This document shows positions 1 through 8,897 of a stretch of 64,000 bases of DNA, one piece after another. The stretch's first letter is position 1. Each line of letters starts with the position of its first letter. Below the pieces are notes generated by a model. That model worked only from the letters and a program-made list of their open reading frames with translations. It made no database searches and had not been told where the DNA came from. Origin of the DNA: Clostridia bacterium (GTDB lineage Bacteria > Bacillota > Clostridia > Oscillospirales > Feifaniaceae); contig JAFWXR010000027.1 of the NCBI GenBank assembly GCA_017517965.1, positions 31,713-95,712 on the forward strand, in the 5' to 3' direction. A program made the translations under genes and the position numbers.

Positions 1-756
1 AAGCTTTGCACCGTCCATAATCTCGTCACGATGCATATTCGTAACGGGAACTTCTGCCGTAGGAATAAGGAAATAATCCTTTTCACCTTCGAGGTGGAAC
101 ATATCCTCCTCAAACTTGGGAAGCTGACCCGTACCCGTCATCGACGCTCTGTTAGCCATATAGGGAGGAAGAATTTCGGTATAACCGTTATTTTCGCTGT
201 GATAATCCATAAAGAAGGAGATTATCGCCCTCTCAAGTCTTGCACCGAGGCCCTTGTAGAAATGGAATCTTGTGCCCGTTACCTTTGCGGCTGTATCGGG
301 GTCGAGAATATCAAGGTCCTTGCCTATATCCCAGTGAGCCTTGGGTTCAAAATCAAACTTTCTGGGCTCACCCCATTTTCTGATTTCAACATTGTCGCTG
401 TCATCCTTACCAACTTTAACCTTTTCGTTGGGCACGTTGGGTATCTTTTTGATGACTGCATCGAGTTTTTCCTCGATTTCGGCAAGTTTTGCACCGTCTG
501 CCTTTATACCTTCAGAAAGTTCCCTCATCTCAGCCATTATTTCGTCTGTGGGTTTGCCTTCTTTTTTGTACTGCGGAATGAGCTTTGAAACTTCATTCTG
601 CTTTGCTTTTCTCTGTTCGGTATCGAAAATAAGTTCTCTGCGATGTTCGTCAAGTGCAAGAACTTCATTTATCTCCTCACCGTAGTCCTTCTGTCTTCCG
701 AGAAGTGCCTCTCTGACACCGTCGGGATCTGCTTTGATTCTTTTGATATCCAGCAT
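1..756 (-). CDS. serS: Seryl-tRNA synthetase, N-terminal 252 residues (3' end cut by window edge)
   Basis: Charges tRNA-Ser with serine in the cytosol. The frame stays open from an ATG at 756 down to base 1 and starts [19 protein letters not shown], the usual SerS opening. A long helical coiled-coil arm follows at about residues 30-110 (rich in E, K and A), ending in the family-typical [12 protein letters not shown]. The class II catalytic domain begins after that, with GTRFHFYKG and [14 protein letters not shown]. The ribosome-binding site AAGGAG overlaps the stop codon of parB, and the genes are 12 bases apart, so serS is probably the last gene of parA-parB-serS. Motifs 2 and 3 lie outside the window. 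Confidence 0.96.
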   Translation of the reverse strand, partial: MLDIKRIKADPDGVREALLGRQKDYGEEINEVLALDEHRRELIFDTEQRKAKQNEVSKLIPQYKKEGKPTDEIMAEMRELSEGIKADGAKLAEIEEKLDAVIKKIPNVPNEKVKVGKDDSDNVEIRKWGEPRKFDFEPKAHWDIGKDLDILDPDTAAKVTGTRFHFYKGLGARLERAIISFFMDYHSENNGYTEILPPYMANRASMTGTGQLPKFEEDMFHLEGEKDYFLIPTAEVPVTNMHRDEIMDGAKL

Positions 757-768
757 TTTACCGTCTCC

Positions 769-1632
769 TTACATATCTATATCAATATTAAGTGAATCCA
801 TAAGTTTGTTCAAATCTTCACTGTCGTAAAATTCAATTTCAAGCACACCCTTGCTTCCTTTTGTCACAAGATGCGTTTTCCTGCCGAGAATTGAACCGAG
901 TTTTCTCTCAAATTCCTCTGCAATATAACTGTCAAACATCATATTCTGACCTTTTTCGTGCTTGACGGGTGATATTTTTGCAAGTCTTTCGGTCGTCCTC
1001 ACCGAAAGCCCTTCACGAACCGCCTTTTCAGCAAGTAGGGCCATTGCCTTTTCATCGGCACAGCCGAGTATCGCCCTTGCGTGACCTGCCGAAAGAGCAC
1101 CGTTTTTAACGTACGCCAAAACGGAGGAGGGAAGTGACAAAAGCCTCATGGCGTTTGCCACCGCCGGTCTTGACTTGCCCACTTTTTTTGCAATTTCATC
1201 CTGCGTAAGATCGTATGCTTTTGCAAGATTTTCGTAACCGAGCGCCTCTTCAACGGGATTTAAATCCTCACGCTGAAGATTTTCTATAAGTGCAACCTCC
1301 ATAGTCGTTGCATCGTCATAACTCGTAACTATTGCAGGAATTGTTTTTAAACCCGCAATTTTGGATGCACGCCAACGGCGTTCACCCGCAATTATCTGAT
1401 ACTGACCGTTATCCGACGGACGCACGATAATCGGAGATATTACCCCGTGAGTTTCAATACTGCTTGCAAGTTCTGCAAGCGCATCCTTATCAAAGTCCTT
1501 TCTCGGCTGATTTCTGTTGGGTTCAACCTGACTTATTTTAAGCTCCGTAATGCCCGAAGTAACGTCTTTCGTATCTCCGCTGTCCTCAAAGAGTGCTTCA
1601 ATACCCCTTCCGAGACCCTTTTTTATAGCCAT
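769..1632 (-). CDS. parB: Chromosome-partitioning protein ParB (Spo0J)
   Basis: DNA-binding CTPase that loads at parS and spreads, organising the origin region for segregation with ParA. It has 287 residues, the normal length. The opening KKGLGRGIEALF is the conserved ParB N-terminus that stimulates ParA. The CTP-binding signature GERRWRA lies at about residues 82-88, and ENLQREDLNP follows near 118. A helix-turn-helix region (TQDEIAKKVGKSRPAVANAMRLL) follows and reads parS, and the C-terminal dimerisation segment is present. The gene lies 10 bases downstream of parA on the same strand. Two matching parS sites occur at 29810 and 29837. Confidence 0.97.
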   Translation of the reverse strand: MAIKKGLGRGIEALFEDSGDTKDVTSGITELKISQVEPNRNQPRKDFDKDALAELASSIETHGVISPIIVRPSDNGQYQIIAGERRWRASKIAGLKTIPAIVTSYDDATTMEVALIENLQREDLNPVEEALGYENLAKAYDLTQDEIAKKVGKSRPAVANAMRLLSLPSSVLAYVKNGALSAGHARAILGCADEKAMALLAEKAVREGLSVRTTERLAKISPVKHEKGQNMMFDSYIAEEFERKLGSILGRKTHLVTKGSKGVLEIEFYDSEDLNKLMDSLNIDIDM

Positions 1633-1642
1633 CGTAAACTCC

Positions 1643-2404
1643 CTATCTGTTATTTTTCAAAAATTCTTTGGCAAGTTCACCGTAACTTTCAGCGCCCCTC
1701 GACGTCTTGTCATAGTACATTACGGGCATACCGAAGCTCGGCGCTTCCGACAGACGAACGTTTCTGGGAATAACCGTCTTATACACCTTGCCGGGAAAAT
1801 ATTTCTTTATTTCTTTTGAAACCTGTGCCGTGAGGTTGAGCTGACCGTTGAACATAGTGAGCAGCACACCCTCGATTTCAATATCTTTATTATACATCTT
1901 TTTGACGGTACGTACCGTATTCATAAGCTGACTGATACCCTCAAGCGCATAATACTCACACTGAACGGGGATAAGCACACTGTCAGCCGCCGACAGAGCG
2001 TTGAGCGTTACAAGCCCGAGTGACGGGGGACAGTCAATAAACACGTAATCATATTTTTCTTTACTTGCCGCCAGCGCGTCACGCAACACGTACTGCCTTG
2101 CATCTGCCGAAACAAGTTCAATTTCCGCCCCTGCAAGTGCCATACTTGAAGGAATTATCGAAACGTTTTTAAACTGTGTCTTTACGGTGTTTTCATCAAG
2201 TGTGCGTTCACCCGTTAAAACGGCATAGAGCGACGATTCTTCAGGCCTTTTGAATACGCCGAAACCGCTTGAGGCGTTACCCTGCGGGTCAGCATCTATA
2301 AGAAGCACCTTTTTGCCTGCCGCACCTACACCTGCCGCAAGATTGACGGCAGTCGTCGTCTTCCCGACACCGCCTTTTTGGTTTGCTATTGCAACAATTT
2401 TCAT
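1643..2404 (-). CDS. parA: Chromosome-partitioning ATPase ParA (Soj)
   Basis: Deviant Walker-type ATPase that binds nucleoid DNA and works with ParB in origin segregation; in Bacillus the homologue Soj also regulates DnaA. The protein has 253 residues. The P-loop KGGVGKTT is at residues 10-17, DADPQGNAS follows near 40-48, and the Walker B region reads [10 protein letters not shown]. The frame is open upstream of this ATG, but [12 protein letters not shown] is the canonical N-terminus and AAAGGT sits just upstream as ribosome-binding site, so I start at 2404. The divergent cysteine desulfurase gene starts 83 bases away, and the AT-rich gap between them probably holds both promoters. Confidence 0.97.
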   Translation of the reverse strand: MKIVAIANQKGGVGKTTTAVNLAAGVGAAGKKVLLIDADPQGNASSGFGVFKRPEESSLYAVLTGERTLDENTVKTQFKNVSIIPSSMALAGAEIELVSADARQYVLRDALAASKEKYDYVFIDCPPSLGLVTLNALSAADSVLIPVQCEYYALEGISQLMNTVRTVKKMYNKDIEIEGVLLTMFNGQLNLTAQVSKEIKKYFPGKVYKTVIPRNVRLSEAPSFGMPVMYYDKTSRGAESYGELAKEFLKNNR

Positions 2405-2487
2405 ATATGCTACCTTTAACCGTTTGATTTCTGTATGTCTATATATTATAATATAGTAAGTAAATTTTTTCAATATCGGAGTTGAAA

Positions 2488-3612
2488 ATGATATATCTTG
2501 ATAATGCGGCAACGACCTTGCCGCTTGATAAGGCACTCGAAAAATATATTGACGTGAGTAAAAACGCCTTTGGCAACTCATCATCCATGCACACGGCAGG
2601 TCTTGACGCCGTAAATGCGCTTGAGAATGCACGTGCATCTGTGGCATCGCTTCTCGCCTGCGACAAAAGTGAAGTGTATTTCACAAGCGGTGGTACGGAA
2701 AGTGACAATATTGCAATTTTCGGCACTGTACGTCGGCTTAACAGGCGTGGAAAAAAAATAATTACCTGTGCTTACGAGCATGCCGCAGTTGAAAACTGTA
2801 TGAACGAGCTTGAAAAACAGGGTTTTGAGGTCATCCGTATAGGCACGAAAGACGGTGCTTTTGATATTGATGCTTTTGAAAAGGCTCTGTCTGAGGACGT
2901 TATTCTCATTTCGGTTATGTATGCCAACAACGAAACGGGGCTTATCAACCCGATTGAACGTATAAAACCGCTTCGTGACAGGCTTGCCCCTGCCGCTTAT
3001 ATACACACGGATGCCGTTCAGGCCTTCGGCAAGTTGCCCTGCGACGTGGCAAGGCTTGGTGTTGACCTGCTTTCCGTATCGTCACACAAGATAGGCGGTG
3101 TCAAGGGAATTGGTGCTCTTTACATAAGAAAGGGCGTCACGGTTTCATCCCCCGTCTTTGGCGGAGGTCACGAAAAGGGGATAAGAAGCGGTACGGTAAA
3201 CGTACCTGCTGCCGCAGCCTTCGGTGTGGCTTGTGAGAATGCAGACCCCGCTAAAAATTACACGGCAGTTTCCGCACTTCGTAAATACGCCTGTGAAAAG
3301 CTTGATTTTGTTAAAACACACACATTTTCTGCACAGTCACCCTACGTTTTAAGCGTTACGGCTGACGGATATAAAGGGGAAACGCTTCTCCACTATTTAA
3401 ATTCAAAGGACATTCTGGTTGCCACGGCATCTGCCTGCTCGTCAAACGGCAAAAAGGACGGCAGGGTGCTTATGAGTCAGGGGTATGACGAAAACGAGGT
3501 TTCCTCCGTTCTTCGCATAAGTTTTTGCGCAGACAACACCAAAGAAGATATAGATGCGCTTGCAGCGGCACTTAAAGAGGGGCTTGGCACCCTTTCAAAA
3601 GGAGTAAAATAA
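2488..3612 (+). CDS. Cysteine desulfurase (NifS/IscS family)
   Basis: PLP enzyme that converts cysteine to alanine and passes persulfide sulfur to acceptors. The protein has 374 residues. It opens [13 protein letters not shown], the family signature. The PLP lysine lies in [17 protein letters not shown], and a [16 protein letters not shown] loop follows. The active-site loop carries Cys in [11 protein letters not shown], where the mobile sulfur-carrying cysteine is expected. An upstream in-frame TTG exists, but CGGAG is well spaced for the ATG at 2488. The stop overlaps the thiI start (TAATG), so this is the likely sulfur donor for ThiI and s4U synthesis. I leave the symbol open because iscS and nifZ-type genes cannot be told apart here. 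Confidence 0.95.
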   Translation: MIYLDNAATTLPLDKALEKYIDVSKNAFGNSSSMHTAGLDAVNALENARASVASLLACDKSEVYFTSGGTESDNIAIFGTVRRLNRRGKKIITCAYEHAAVENCMNELEKQGFEVIRIGTKDGAFDIDAFEKALSEDVILISVMYANNETGLINPIERIKPLRDRLAPAAYIHTDAVQAFGKLPCDVARLGVDLLSVSSHKIGGVKGIGALYIRKGVTVSSPVFGGGHEKGIRSGTVNVPAAAAFGVACENADPAKNYTAVSALRKYACEKLDFVKTHTFSAQSPYVLSVTADGYKGETLLHYLNSKDILVATASACSSNGKKDGRVLMSQGYDENEVSSVLRISFCADNTKEDIDALAAALKEGLGTLSKGVK

Positions 3613-4832
3613 TGAAAGAAATAATTCTCGCCAAATTCGGCGAACTCGTATTAAAAGGGCTTAACCGCCGTTCATTCGAGGCGGTTATCGAAAGAAACAC
3701 AATGCGTGCACTTGAACCTATAGGAAAATTTTCTTTTTTCAACGTTCAGTCCACCATTTATATCGAATGTGAGGATGACGGCCCGTTTGCCGACACCCTT
3801 ATTGCAAGGGCAAAGGAAAGAGTGCGTGACATTTTCGGTTTCGTTTCGGTTTCAACGGCAGCGGCAACTGAAAAGGATATGGATGCCATTGCAAAAACCG
3901 CAAAAGAATACCTTGCCCCCACACTTTCAGCGGTAAAAACCTTCAAGGTCGAGGCAAAGAGAAGCGATAAGCGTTTTCCCCTCAAATCGCCCGAAATATG
4001 CAGGGAAATCGGTGGCGTGCTTTTGTCCACCTTCCATCATCTTAAAGTTGACGTGCACAATCCCGACGTGACGGTATACGTTGAAATCCGTGACAGAGGG
4101 GCATATATTCACTGCGGAAGAGAACAGGGTGCAGGCGGTCTTCCCGTAGGAACAAGCGGTAAGGCAACTCTTCTTTTATCGGGCGGTATAGACTCGCCCG
4201 TAGCAGGCTATATGATGGCAAGAAGAGGCGTTTCTCTGTCGGCTGTTTATTTTTCCACACCGCCGTATACGAGTGAGCGTGCCACGCAGAAGGTTATCGA
4301 CCTTGCAAAGATTGTTTCACGCTATGCAGGTCCGTTTAAACTTTTCGTCGTGCCCTTTACGCATATTCAGGAGGAGATTGCAAAGCATTGCAGAAGCGAA
4401 CTCTTTACCATAATTATGCGCCGTTTTATGTTCCGCTGTGCAGAAAAAATCTGTCTTTCGCAAAAGGGCGGTGCACTTATAACGGGTGAGAGTCTCGGTC
4501 AGGTTGCAAGTCAGACGATACCTGCAATCAGCGTTACGGGTGAGGTTGTATCAATCCCCGTATTCCAGCCTCTTATAGGTATGGACAAAGAAGAAATAAC
4601 AAGAATTTCACGCAAAATAGGTGCTTTCGAAACGAGTATTCTTCCTTATGAGGACTGTTGTGCACTCTTTTCACCCAAACACCCCAAAACGCATCCCCGT
4701 TCGGATGAACTTGTAAAAGAAGAACGCCATTTTGACATAGACGCACTTGTTGACGAGGCACTCAGGGAGTCCCGTCTTATCCGTGTTGACTACGACGGTG
4801 AAACCGTTGAAGTTGAAAAGAGGTATGACTGA
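3612..4832 (+). CDS. thiI: tRNA 4-thiouridine synthetase ThiI
   Basis: Adenylates U8 of tRNA and inserts sulfur to make 4-thiouridine; also feeds thiamine thiazole synthesis in some bacteria. The protein has 406 residues: an N-terminal ferredoxin-like part and a THUMP domain at about residues 60-165, then the PP-loop ATPase with SGGIDSPVAGYMM near 185-197. ITGESLGQVASQT and EDCCALFSPKHPKTHP are further family motifs. There is no C-terminal rhodanese domain, as in Bacillus-type ThiI, so sulfur would come straight from a dedicated desulfurase such as the one encoded immediately upstream. Start and stop codons overlap those of its neighbours on both sides. Confidence 0.97.
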   Translation: MKEIILAKFGELVLKGLNRRSFEAVIERNTMRALEPIGKFSFFNVQSTIYIECEDDGPFADTLIARAKERVRDIFGFVSVSTAAATEKDMDAIAKTAKEYLAPTLSAVKTFKVEAKRSDKRFPLKSPEICREIGGVLLSTFHHLKVDVHNPDVTVYVEIRDRGAYIHCGREQGAGGLPVGTSGKATLLLSGGIDSPVAGYMMARRGVSLSAVYFSTPPYTSERATQKVIDLAKIVSRYAGPFKLFVVPFTHIQEEIAKHCRSELFTIIMRRFMFRCAEKICLSQKGGALITGESLGQVASQTIPAISVTGEVVSIPVFQPLIGMDKEEITRISRKIGAFETSILPYEDCCALFSPKHPKTHPRSDELVKEERHFDIDALVDEALRESRLIRVDYDGETVEVEKRYD

Positions 4833-6067
4833 TGAAGGCCGAAATAATTGCCGTCGGCACGGAACTGCTTTTGGGTAACACGGTTAATACAAATGCCACC
4901 TTTCTTGCACAAAGGCTTCAGGAGTGCGGTGTCGAAAGTTACCGTCAGGTTGTTGTCGGTGATAATATCACGAGAATTGCCGATGCAATAAAATCCGCAC
5001 TGTCAAACGACATCATTCTTATATGTGGAGGTCTTGGCCCGACGGGTGATGACGTTACGCGTGACGCCGTTGCACTTGCAGCAGGAAAAAAGTTGTACGA
5101 AGATCAAGTGTGCAGGCAAAAAGTTTCCGATTATATAAATAAGGCAGGAACGCCTCTTACCGAAAACAATTTCCGTCAGGCGTTACTTCCCGAAGGTGCC
5201 GTCGTTCTCCACAACGAAAACGGAAGTGCCGAAAGTTTCTACCTTGATATAAATAATACGAGAGTTTACGTTCTGCCCGGCCCGCCGAGAGAACTTAAAC
5301 CGATTTTTGACAAATACATCGCTCCCGAAATATCGGGTGAGAGTGTACTTGTAAAAAGGCAACTTCGTCTTTTCGGAATATGGGAGAGTGCGCTCGAAAC
5401 GAAGATAGCACACTATACCCATGACCTTGCAAACCCCTCTGTCGGCATATACGCCTCACACGGCGGTGTTATGCTGCAGGTGACCGCAAGGGCAAAAACT
5501 TTAAACGAGGCTGAAAATATGCTTGTCCCCGTGGTTGATGAACTTTGTGACATTTTAGGGGATGACGTATACGGCATTGACGTTGACAATATCGAGCATG
5601 CCGTTGTAAATCTGCTTACAAAGCAGGGCAAAAAGCTTGCGGTGGCAGAAAGTTGTACGGGCGGTCTTATCGCAAAACGAATCGTTGACAGACCGGGGGC
5701 TTCTGCTGTTTTTGACTGCGGTGTCGTTTCCTATTCAAATGATATAAAAAACAAAGTGCTCGGTGTCAGCAAAGAAACGCTTGAAAAATACGGGGCGGTT
5801 TCATCGCAAACTGCGGCAGAAATGGCGCAGGGTATACTCAATCTGTCGGGTGCTGATATTGCCGTTTCGGTGACAGGCATTGCAGGGCCTGACGGCGGAA
5901 CACCCGAAAAACCCGTCGGCACGGTATGGTACGGCATTGCCGACAAAAACGGCGTAAAAACTTTTAAAAACGTCGTCTCCCGTGACGGTGCCGACAGAAA
6001 TTATATTCGCGAATATTCGGCGTCATACGCCTTGAATCTTGTCAGGAAGCACCTCTCTTGTGTCTGA
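4832..6067 (+). CDS. cinA: CinA-family protein (MogA-like domain plus NMN deamidase domain)
   Basis: Two-domain protein of 411 residues. The N-terminal MoaB/MogA-like domain opens MKAEIIAVGTELLLGN and carries GGLGPTGDDVTRDA near residues 68-81, linked to ADP-ribose pyrophosphatase activity in the family. The C-terminal domain carries AESCTGGLIAKRI and SVTGIAGPDGGTPEKPVGTV, the signature of nicotinamide-nucleotide amidase in pyridine-nucleotide salvage. Historically named competence-damage protein. It overlaps the thiI stop (TGATG) and is the last gene of the desulfurase-thiI-cinA run. No clear terminator follows before the rpmH promoter. Confidence 0.95.
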   Translation: MKAEIIAVGTELLLGNTVNTNATFLAQRLQECGVESYRQVVVGDNITRIADAIKSALSNDIILICGGLGPTGDDVTRDAVALAAGKKLYEDQVCRQKVSDYINKAGTPLTENNFRQALLPEGAVVLHNENGSAESFYLDINNTRVYVLPGPPRELKPIFDKYIAPEISGESVLVKRQLRLFGIWESALETKIAHYTHDLANPSVGIYASHGGVMLQVTARAKTLNEAENMLVPVVDELCDILGDDVYGIDVDNIEHAVVNLLTKQGKKLAVAESCTGGLIAKRIVDRPGASAVFDCGVVSYSNDIKNKVLGVSKETLEKYGAVSSQTAAEMAQGILNLSGADIAVSVTGIAGPDGGTPEKPVGTVWYGIADKNGVKTFKNVVSRDGADRNYIREYSASYALNLVRKHLSCV

Positions 6068-6119
6068 TTTGTGATTTGAGCGCAATATAATGTGTTTAAA
6101 ATTTATTAAAAAAATTTGG

Positions 6120-6148
6120 TTGACACGCAGCTGTATTTTATGTATAAT
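6120..6148 (+). promoter_or_regulatory. Strong sigma-A promoter of the rpmH operon
   Basis: TTGACA at 6120-6125 and TATAAT at 6143-6148 are both perfect consensus hexamers with the ideal 17-base spacer. The site lies 63 bases upstream of rpmH, with GAAAGGAG as its ribosome-binding site. Confidence 0.9.
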
Positions 6149-6210
6149 TGTTGGTGCAGCTTTAAAAATATTATAATTATTATATAAAGAAGTCGAAAGG
6201 AGTGGCTACA

Positions 6211-6345
6211 ATGTTAAGAACATACCAGCCCAAGAAGAGACATAGAAGCAAAGTTCATGGCTTCAGAAAAAGAATGTCAACAAGAAACGGCAGAAAAGTG
6301 CTTGCTCGCAGAAGAGCAAAGGGCAGAGCAAGACTCTCTTACTAA
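6211..6345 (+). CDS. rpmH: 50S ribosomal protein L34 (bL34)
   Basis: Small basic protein of the large ribosomal subunit, 44 residues, opening [39 protein letters not shown] in the second half matches the family closely. It is the first gene of the conserved rpmH-rnpA-yidD-yidC-jag cluster and is served by the consensus promoter at 6120. GAAAGGAG lies about ten bases before the ATG. A hairpin terminator follows 9 bases after the stop. Confidence 0.98.
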   Translation: MLRTYQPKKRHRSKVHGFRKRMSTRNGRKVLARRRAKGRARLSY

Positions 6346-6354
6346 GTCTCATTA

Positions 6355-6378
6355 AGACCGACAAGCTCGGTCTTTTTG
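6355..6378 (+). terminator. Attenuating terminator between rpmH and rnpA
   Basis: A seven-base stem AGACCGA/TCGGTCT with a five-base loop is followed directly by a T run. It lies between rpmH and rnpA, where partial termination would give more L34 mRNA than RNase P protein mRNA. Confidence 0.8.
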
Positions 6379-6393
6379 TTTATAACTGACGTT

Positions 6394-6741
6394 ATGAAAA
6401 ACACAATCAACAAAAATCACGAATTTCGTCGTGCATATTACAAGGGCAACTCTGCGCCCGGCTCCAAGGTGGTTGTTTACGTTGTGAAGAATCGCCTCGG
6501 GGTTAACCGGCTCGGCCTTACTGTGAGTAAGAAAAAAATACGACAATCCGTTCAGCGCAACAGATGTAAACGTCTGATGCGTGAGGCTTTTCGCATGCTT
6601 TCTCCGCAGGTTAAGGGCGGGCTTGATTTTGTTATAGCAGCAAAATCTGCCTGCATAACGGCAACCTGTGCAGAGGTGACTGCGGATATGCGCCGTCTTT
6701 TTGACAAACTCGGTGTGCTCAATGAAGAAACTACTGATTAA
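6394..6741 (+). CDS. rnpA: Ribonuclease P protein component
   Basis: Protein subunit of RNase P, which trims the 5' leader of pre-tRNAs with the RnpB RNA. The protein has 115 residues from the ATG at 6394. The conserved RNR motif is seen as [16 protein letters not shown] around residues 53-68. The sequence opens [18 protein letters not shown], typical of the family. A TTG start at 6376 would lie inside the terminator T-run, so I reject it. No good ribosome-binding site precedes the ATG, so expression may be weak or coupled to read-through. The 3' end overlaps yidD by 20 bases. Confidence 0.95.
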   Translation: MKNTINKNHEFRRAYYKGNSAPGSKVVVYVVKNRLGVNRLGLTVSKKKIRQSVQRNRCKRLMREAFRMLSPQVKGGLDFVIAAKSACITATCAEVTADMRRLFDKLGVLNEETTD

Positions 6742-6952
6742 ATTTATAACGTTTTACCAGAAACGTATATCACCGCACAAAAAGGCGTGTTGCAGGTATT
6801 ATCCGACCTGTTCCCAATATGCGAAAGAAGCGATCGAAATTCACGGTGCAGCAAAAGGATGTCTGCTCGCTATATGGCGTATCCTGCGTTGCAACCCCCT
6901 ATTTAAAGGCGGTATAGACTTTGTTCCGCCGAGAAAGGACAAAAAGAAATGA
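6722..6952 (+). CDS. yidD: Membrane protein insertion efficiency factor YidD
   Basis: Small membrane-associated protein (76 residues) thought to help YidC insert membrane proteins. It shows the DUF37 pattern: [18 protein letters not shown], then [20 protein letters not shown] with conserved cysteines, then [17 protein letters not shown]. The start lies inside rnpA, 20 bases before its stop. The stop overlaps the yidC start (ATGA). This arrangement is conserved in Firmicutes and implies translational coupling. Confidence 0.95.
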   Translation: MKKLLIKFITFYQKRISPHKKACCRYYPTCSQYAKEAIEIHGAAKGCLLAIWRILRCNPLFKGGIDFVPPRKDKKK

Positions 6953-7995
6953 GTGTAATTTACGAGTTTTTCGGCACAATACTTAAATTTTTCTACGATT
7001 TGTGCAACAACTACGGTGTGGCTCTTATCCTCTTTACCCTTGCGGTGAAGGTGCTCCTTCTCCCGCTTGGTATCAAGCAGCAGAAAAACACCATTAAGCA
7101 GATTAAACTTCAGCCTAAGGAAAGGCTTATCCGCAAAAAATTTGCATACGATAAAAACCTTGCACAGCAGAAGGTTATGGAGTTTTATCAGAAGGAAGGG
7201 TTCAACCCCATGGGCGGTTGTCTTCCCTTACTTATCCAGCTTCCCATTCTGTTTATTCTTTACAGGGTTATCCAGCAGCCTCTCACCTACATTTCAGGTT
7301 ATTCGGCTGAGGCAATAACTGCCATTTCCACAAAGTTGCAGTCACTTTCTCTTACAGAGGCTGAACTTGCACTTATGGAAAAATTCACTGTAAATCCCCA
7401 GTACGGTGAAATTTCGCTTATGCAGGTGATGTCATCACACATAGCAGAACTTGGTGAACTTTTCAAAGGTGTGCCCGATTTCAATTTCCTTGGTATAGAC
7501 CTTACCTTAACACCGAGTCTTTCAAACTTCAATCTGCTTCTTCTGATTCCGCTGTTCTCATTCCTTACAGCACTGCTTCAGACCTTTGTTTCACAGTCTA
7601 CAACAAAGTACACATCACAGAATCAGCAGCAGAACAACAGCCTTATGATGTTCATCATGGGCCCAGGTATTTCGCTTGTTTTCACCTTTATGTTCAGCGC
7701 AGGTATCGGTCTTTACTGGATAATTTCAAACGTGTTCGGCGTTCTGCAGACACTTCTTTTAAATGCATTTATGTCACCCGCACAGGCGGCTGCCGATGCT
7801 GAATATGAGTTAAAGCAGGCTGTTTTGGAGAGAAAACTCAAAAAAGCAAGACTTGCAAAAGAACGTCAGGAACGTATTGAGCAGGAAAAGCTTGATAAGA
7901 AGAACGCTGCGAGAAAGGCAGCAGGTCAGAAACCCCTCACGTCACTTGAGGAAAAATCGACAGAAGAAGAAAACGGAGAAGACGAAAATGATTAA
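6949..7995 (+). CDS. yidC: Membrane protein insertase YidC/Oxa1 family
   Basis: Inserts and folds membrane proteins, alone or with SecYEG. The protein has 348 residues. An N-terminal membrane segment (about residues 18-40) is followed by the charged hairpin ([19 protein letters not shown]), then [24 protein letters not shown], the Oxa1 signature. Further membrane spans lie near 185-215 and 230-275 ([23 protein letters not shown] is typical). A lysine/glutamate-rich tail of about 65 residues lies in the cytosol. There is no lipobox at the start, unlike Bacillus SpoIIIJ. The gene overlaps yidD by 4 bases and khpB by 8. Confidence 0.96.
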   Translation: MSVIYEFFGTILKFFYDLCNNYGVALILFTLAVKVLLLPLGIKQQKNTIKQIKLQPKERLIRKKFAYDKNLAQQKVMEFYQKEGFNPMGGCLPLLIQLPILFILYRVIQQPLTYISGYSAEAITAISTKLQSLSLTEAELALMEKFTVNPQYGEISLMQVMSSHIAELGELFKGVPDFNFLGIDLTLTPSLSNFNLLLLIPLFSFLTALLQTFVSQSTTKYTSQNQQQNNSLMMFIMGPGISLVFTFMFSAGIGLYWIISNVFGVLQTLLLNAFMSPAQAAADAEYELKQAVLERKLKKARLAKERQERIEQEKLDKKNAARKAAGQKPLTSLEEKSTEEENGEDEND

Positions 7996-8848
7996 AGAAT
8001 ATTTCTTTACCGGTAAAACCATTGACGAGGCCGTTGCAAACGGTGCAAAAGAACTCGGTCTTGACGTGGATGCCGGCATAAATTACGAGGTTGAGGAATT
8101 CCCTTCAAGCAAGCTTCTCGGTCTTATAAAGACTGAGGCTAAGGTAAAAATTCTTGTGGAAGCACCCGACCCGAAGCCCGAAAAGAAATTTACTCTTGCA
8201 GATGAGAAAATCGCACCCAAGGGTCAGAAGAAGGAAGAAAAGCCCGCAAAGGTGTCAAAACCTCTCCCCAAGCAGAATTTTACTCTTGCTGATGAGAAAA
8301 TATCAGAAAAGAAGGTTGCTCCAAAGCCGGAAAAGGTTAAGGAAACTCCTGCTCCCAAGCCGAAAAGAGAAAGCAAGCCCGTTTCTCCCGAAGTTTTGGA
8401 AAAGGGTGCCGAGGTTGCAGTAAAATTCGTTAAAGAAGTTTTTGACGTTATGGGCGTTGAAGCAAACATTACTTCCGACACAGAAAACAATTCCGTAAAT
8501 CTTCTTCTTGAAGGCGAAGGCATGGGTCTTGTTATCGGAAGAAGAGGCGAAACACTTGATTCACTTCAGTATCTTACAAGCCTTGTAGTAAACAAGGGCA
8601 AAAGCGGCTACATCAAGGTAACGCTTGATACCGAAAACTACCGCAGTAAGCGTGAAAAAACACTCATCGACCTTGCTCATAACAAGGCACAGCGTGTTCT
8701 CAAAACTCATAAGAGCATCACACTCGATGCGATGAATCCCTACGAGCGCAGAATAATACACTCTGCTCTCCAGGACACAGCAAATATAACGACGTCTTCT
8801 ATTGGGGCTGAACCGAACAGAAGAGTCGTAATCAGATACGAAAGATAA
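7988..8848 (+). CDS. khpB: RNA-binding protein KhpB (Jag / EloR)
   Basis: RNA-binding protein that, with KhpA, controls cell elongation and division in Gram-positives. The protein has 286 residues from the ATG at 7988. The Jag_N domain lies at about 1-58 ([16 protein letters not shown] opening). A Lys/Pro/Glu-rich linker at about 59-135 follows, then a KH domain with IGRRGETLDSLQ at 183-194, then an R3H domain with ERRIIHSAL at 253-261. The linker contains an exact octapeptide FTLADEKI twice (68-75 and 98-105), suggesting a short internal duplication. A longer open frame upstream overlaps yidC and is not a likely start. Confidence 0.96.
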   Translation: MIKEYFFTGKTIDEAVANGAKELGLDVDAGINYEVEEFPSSKLLGLIKTEAKVKILVEAPDPKPEKKFTLADEKIAPKGQKKEEKPAKVSKPLPKQNFTLADEKISEKKVAPKPEKVKETPAPKPKRESKPVSPEVLEKGAEVAVKFVKEVFDVMGVEANITSDTENNSVNLLLEGEGMGLVIGRRGETLDSLQYLTSLVVNKGKSGYIKVTLDTENYRSKREKTLIDLAHNKAQRVLKTHKSITLDAMNPYERRIIHSALQDTANITTSSIGAEPNRRVVIRYER

Positions 8849-8854
8849 TTATTA

Positions 8855-8879
8855 ACAGCCCCTTATCACAAGGGGCTGT
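8855..8879 (+). terminator. Hairpin terminator after khpB
   Basis: A ten-base perfect stem, ACAGCCCCTT with AAGGGGCTGT, closes over a five-base loop seven bases after the khpB stop. The following T run is interrupted (ATTTGTTT), so termination may be partial and let transcription reach mnmE. Confidence 0.7.
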
Positions 8880-8897
8880 ATTTGTTTGGGAGGAAAA

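Noticed and set aside
2402..2647. N-terminal extension of ParA to 334 residues
   Set aside because: The added 81 residues are read antisense through the divergent cysteine desulfurase gene, and the canonical ParA start with a ribosome-binding site is at 2404.
7853..7987. Upstream extension of KhpB
   Set aside because: It is out-of-frame sequence of the yidC 3' end. The canonical [10 protein letters not shown] start is at 7988.
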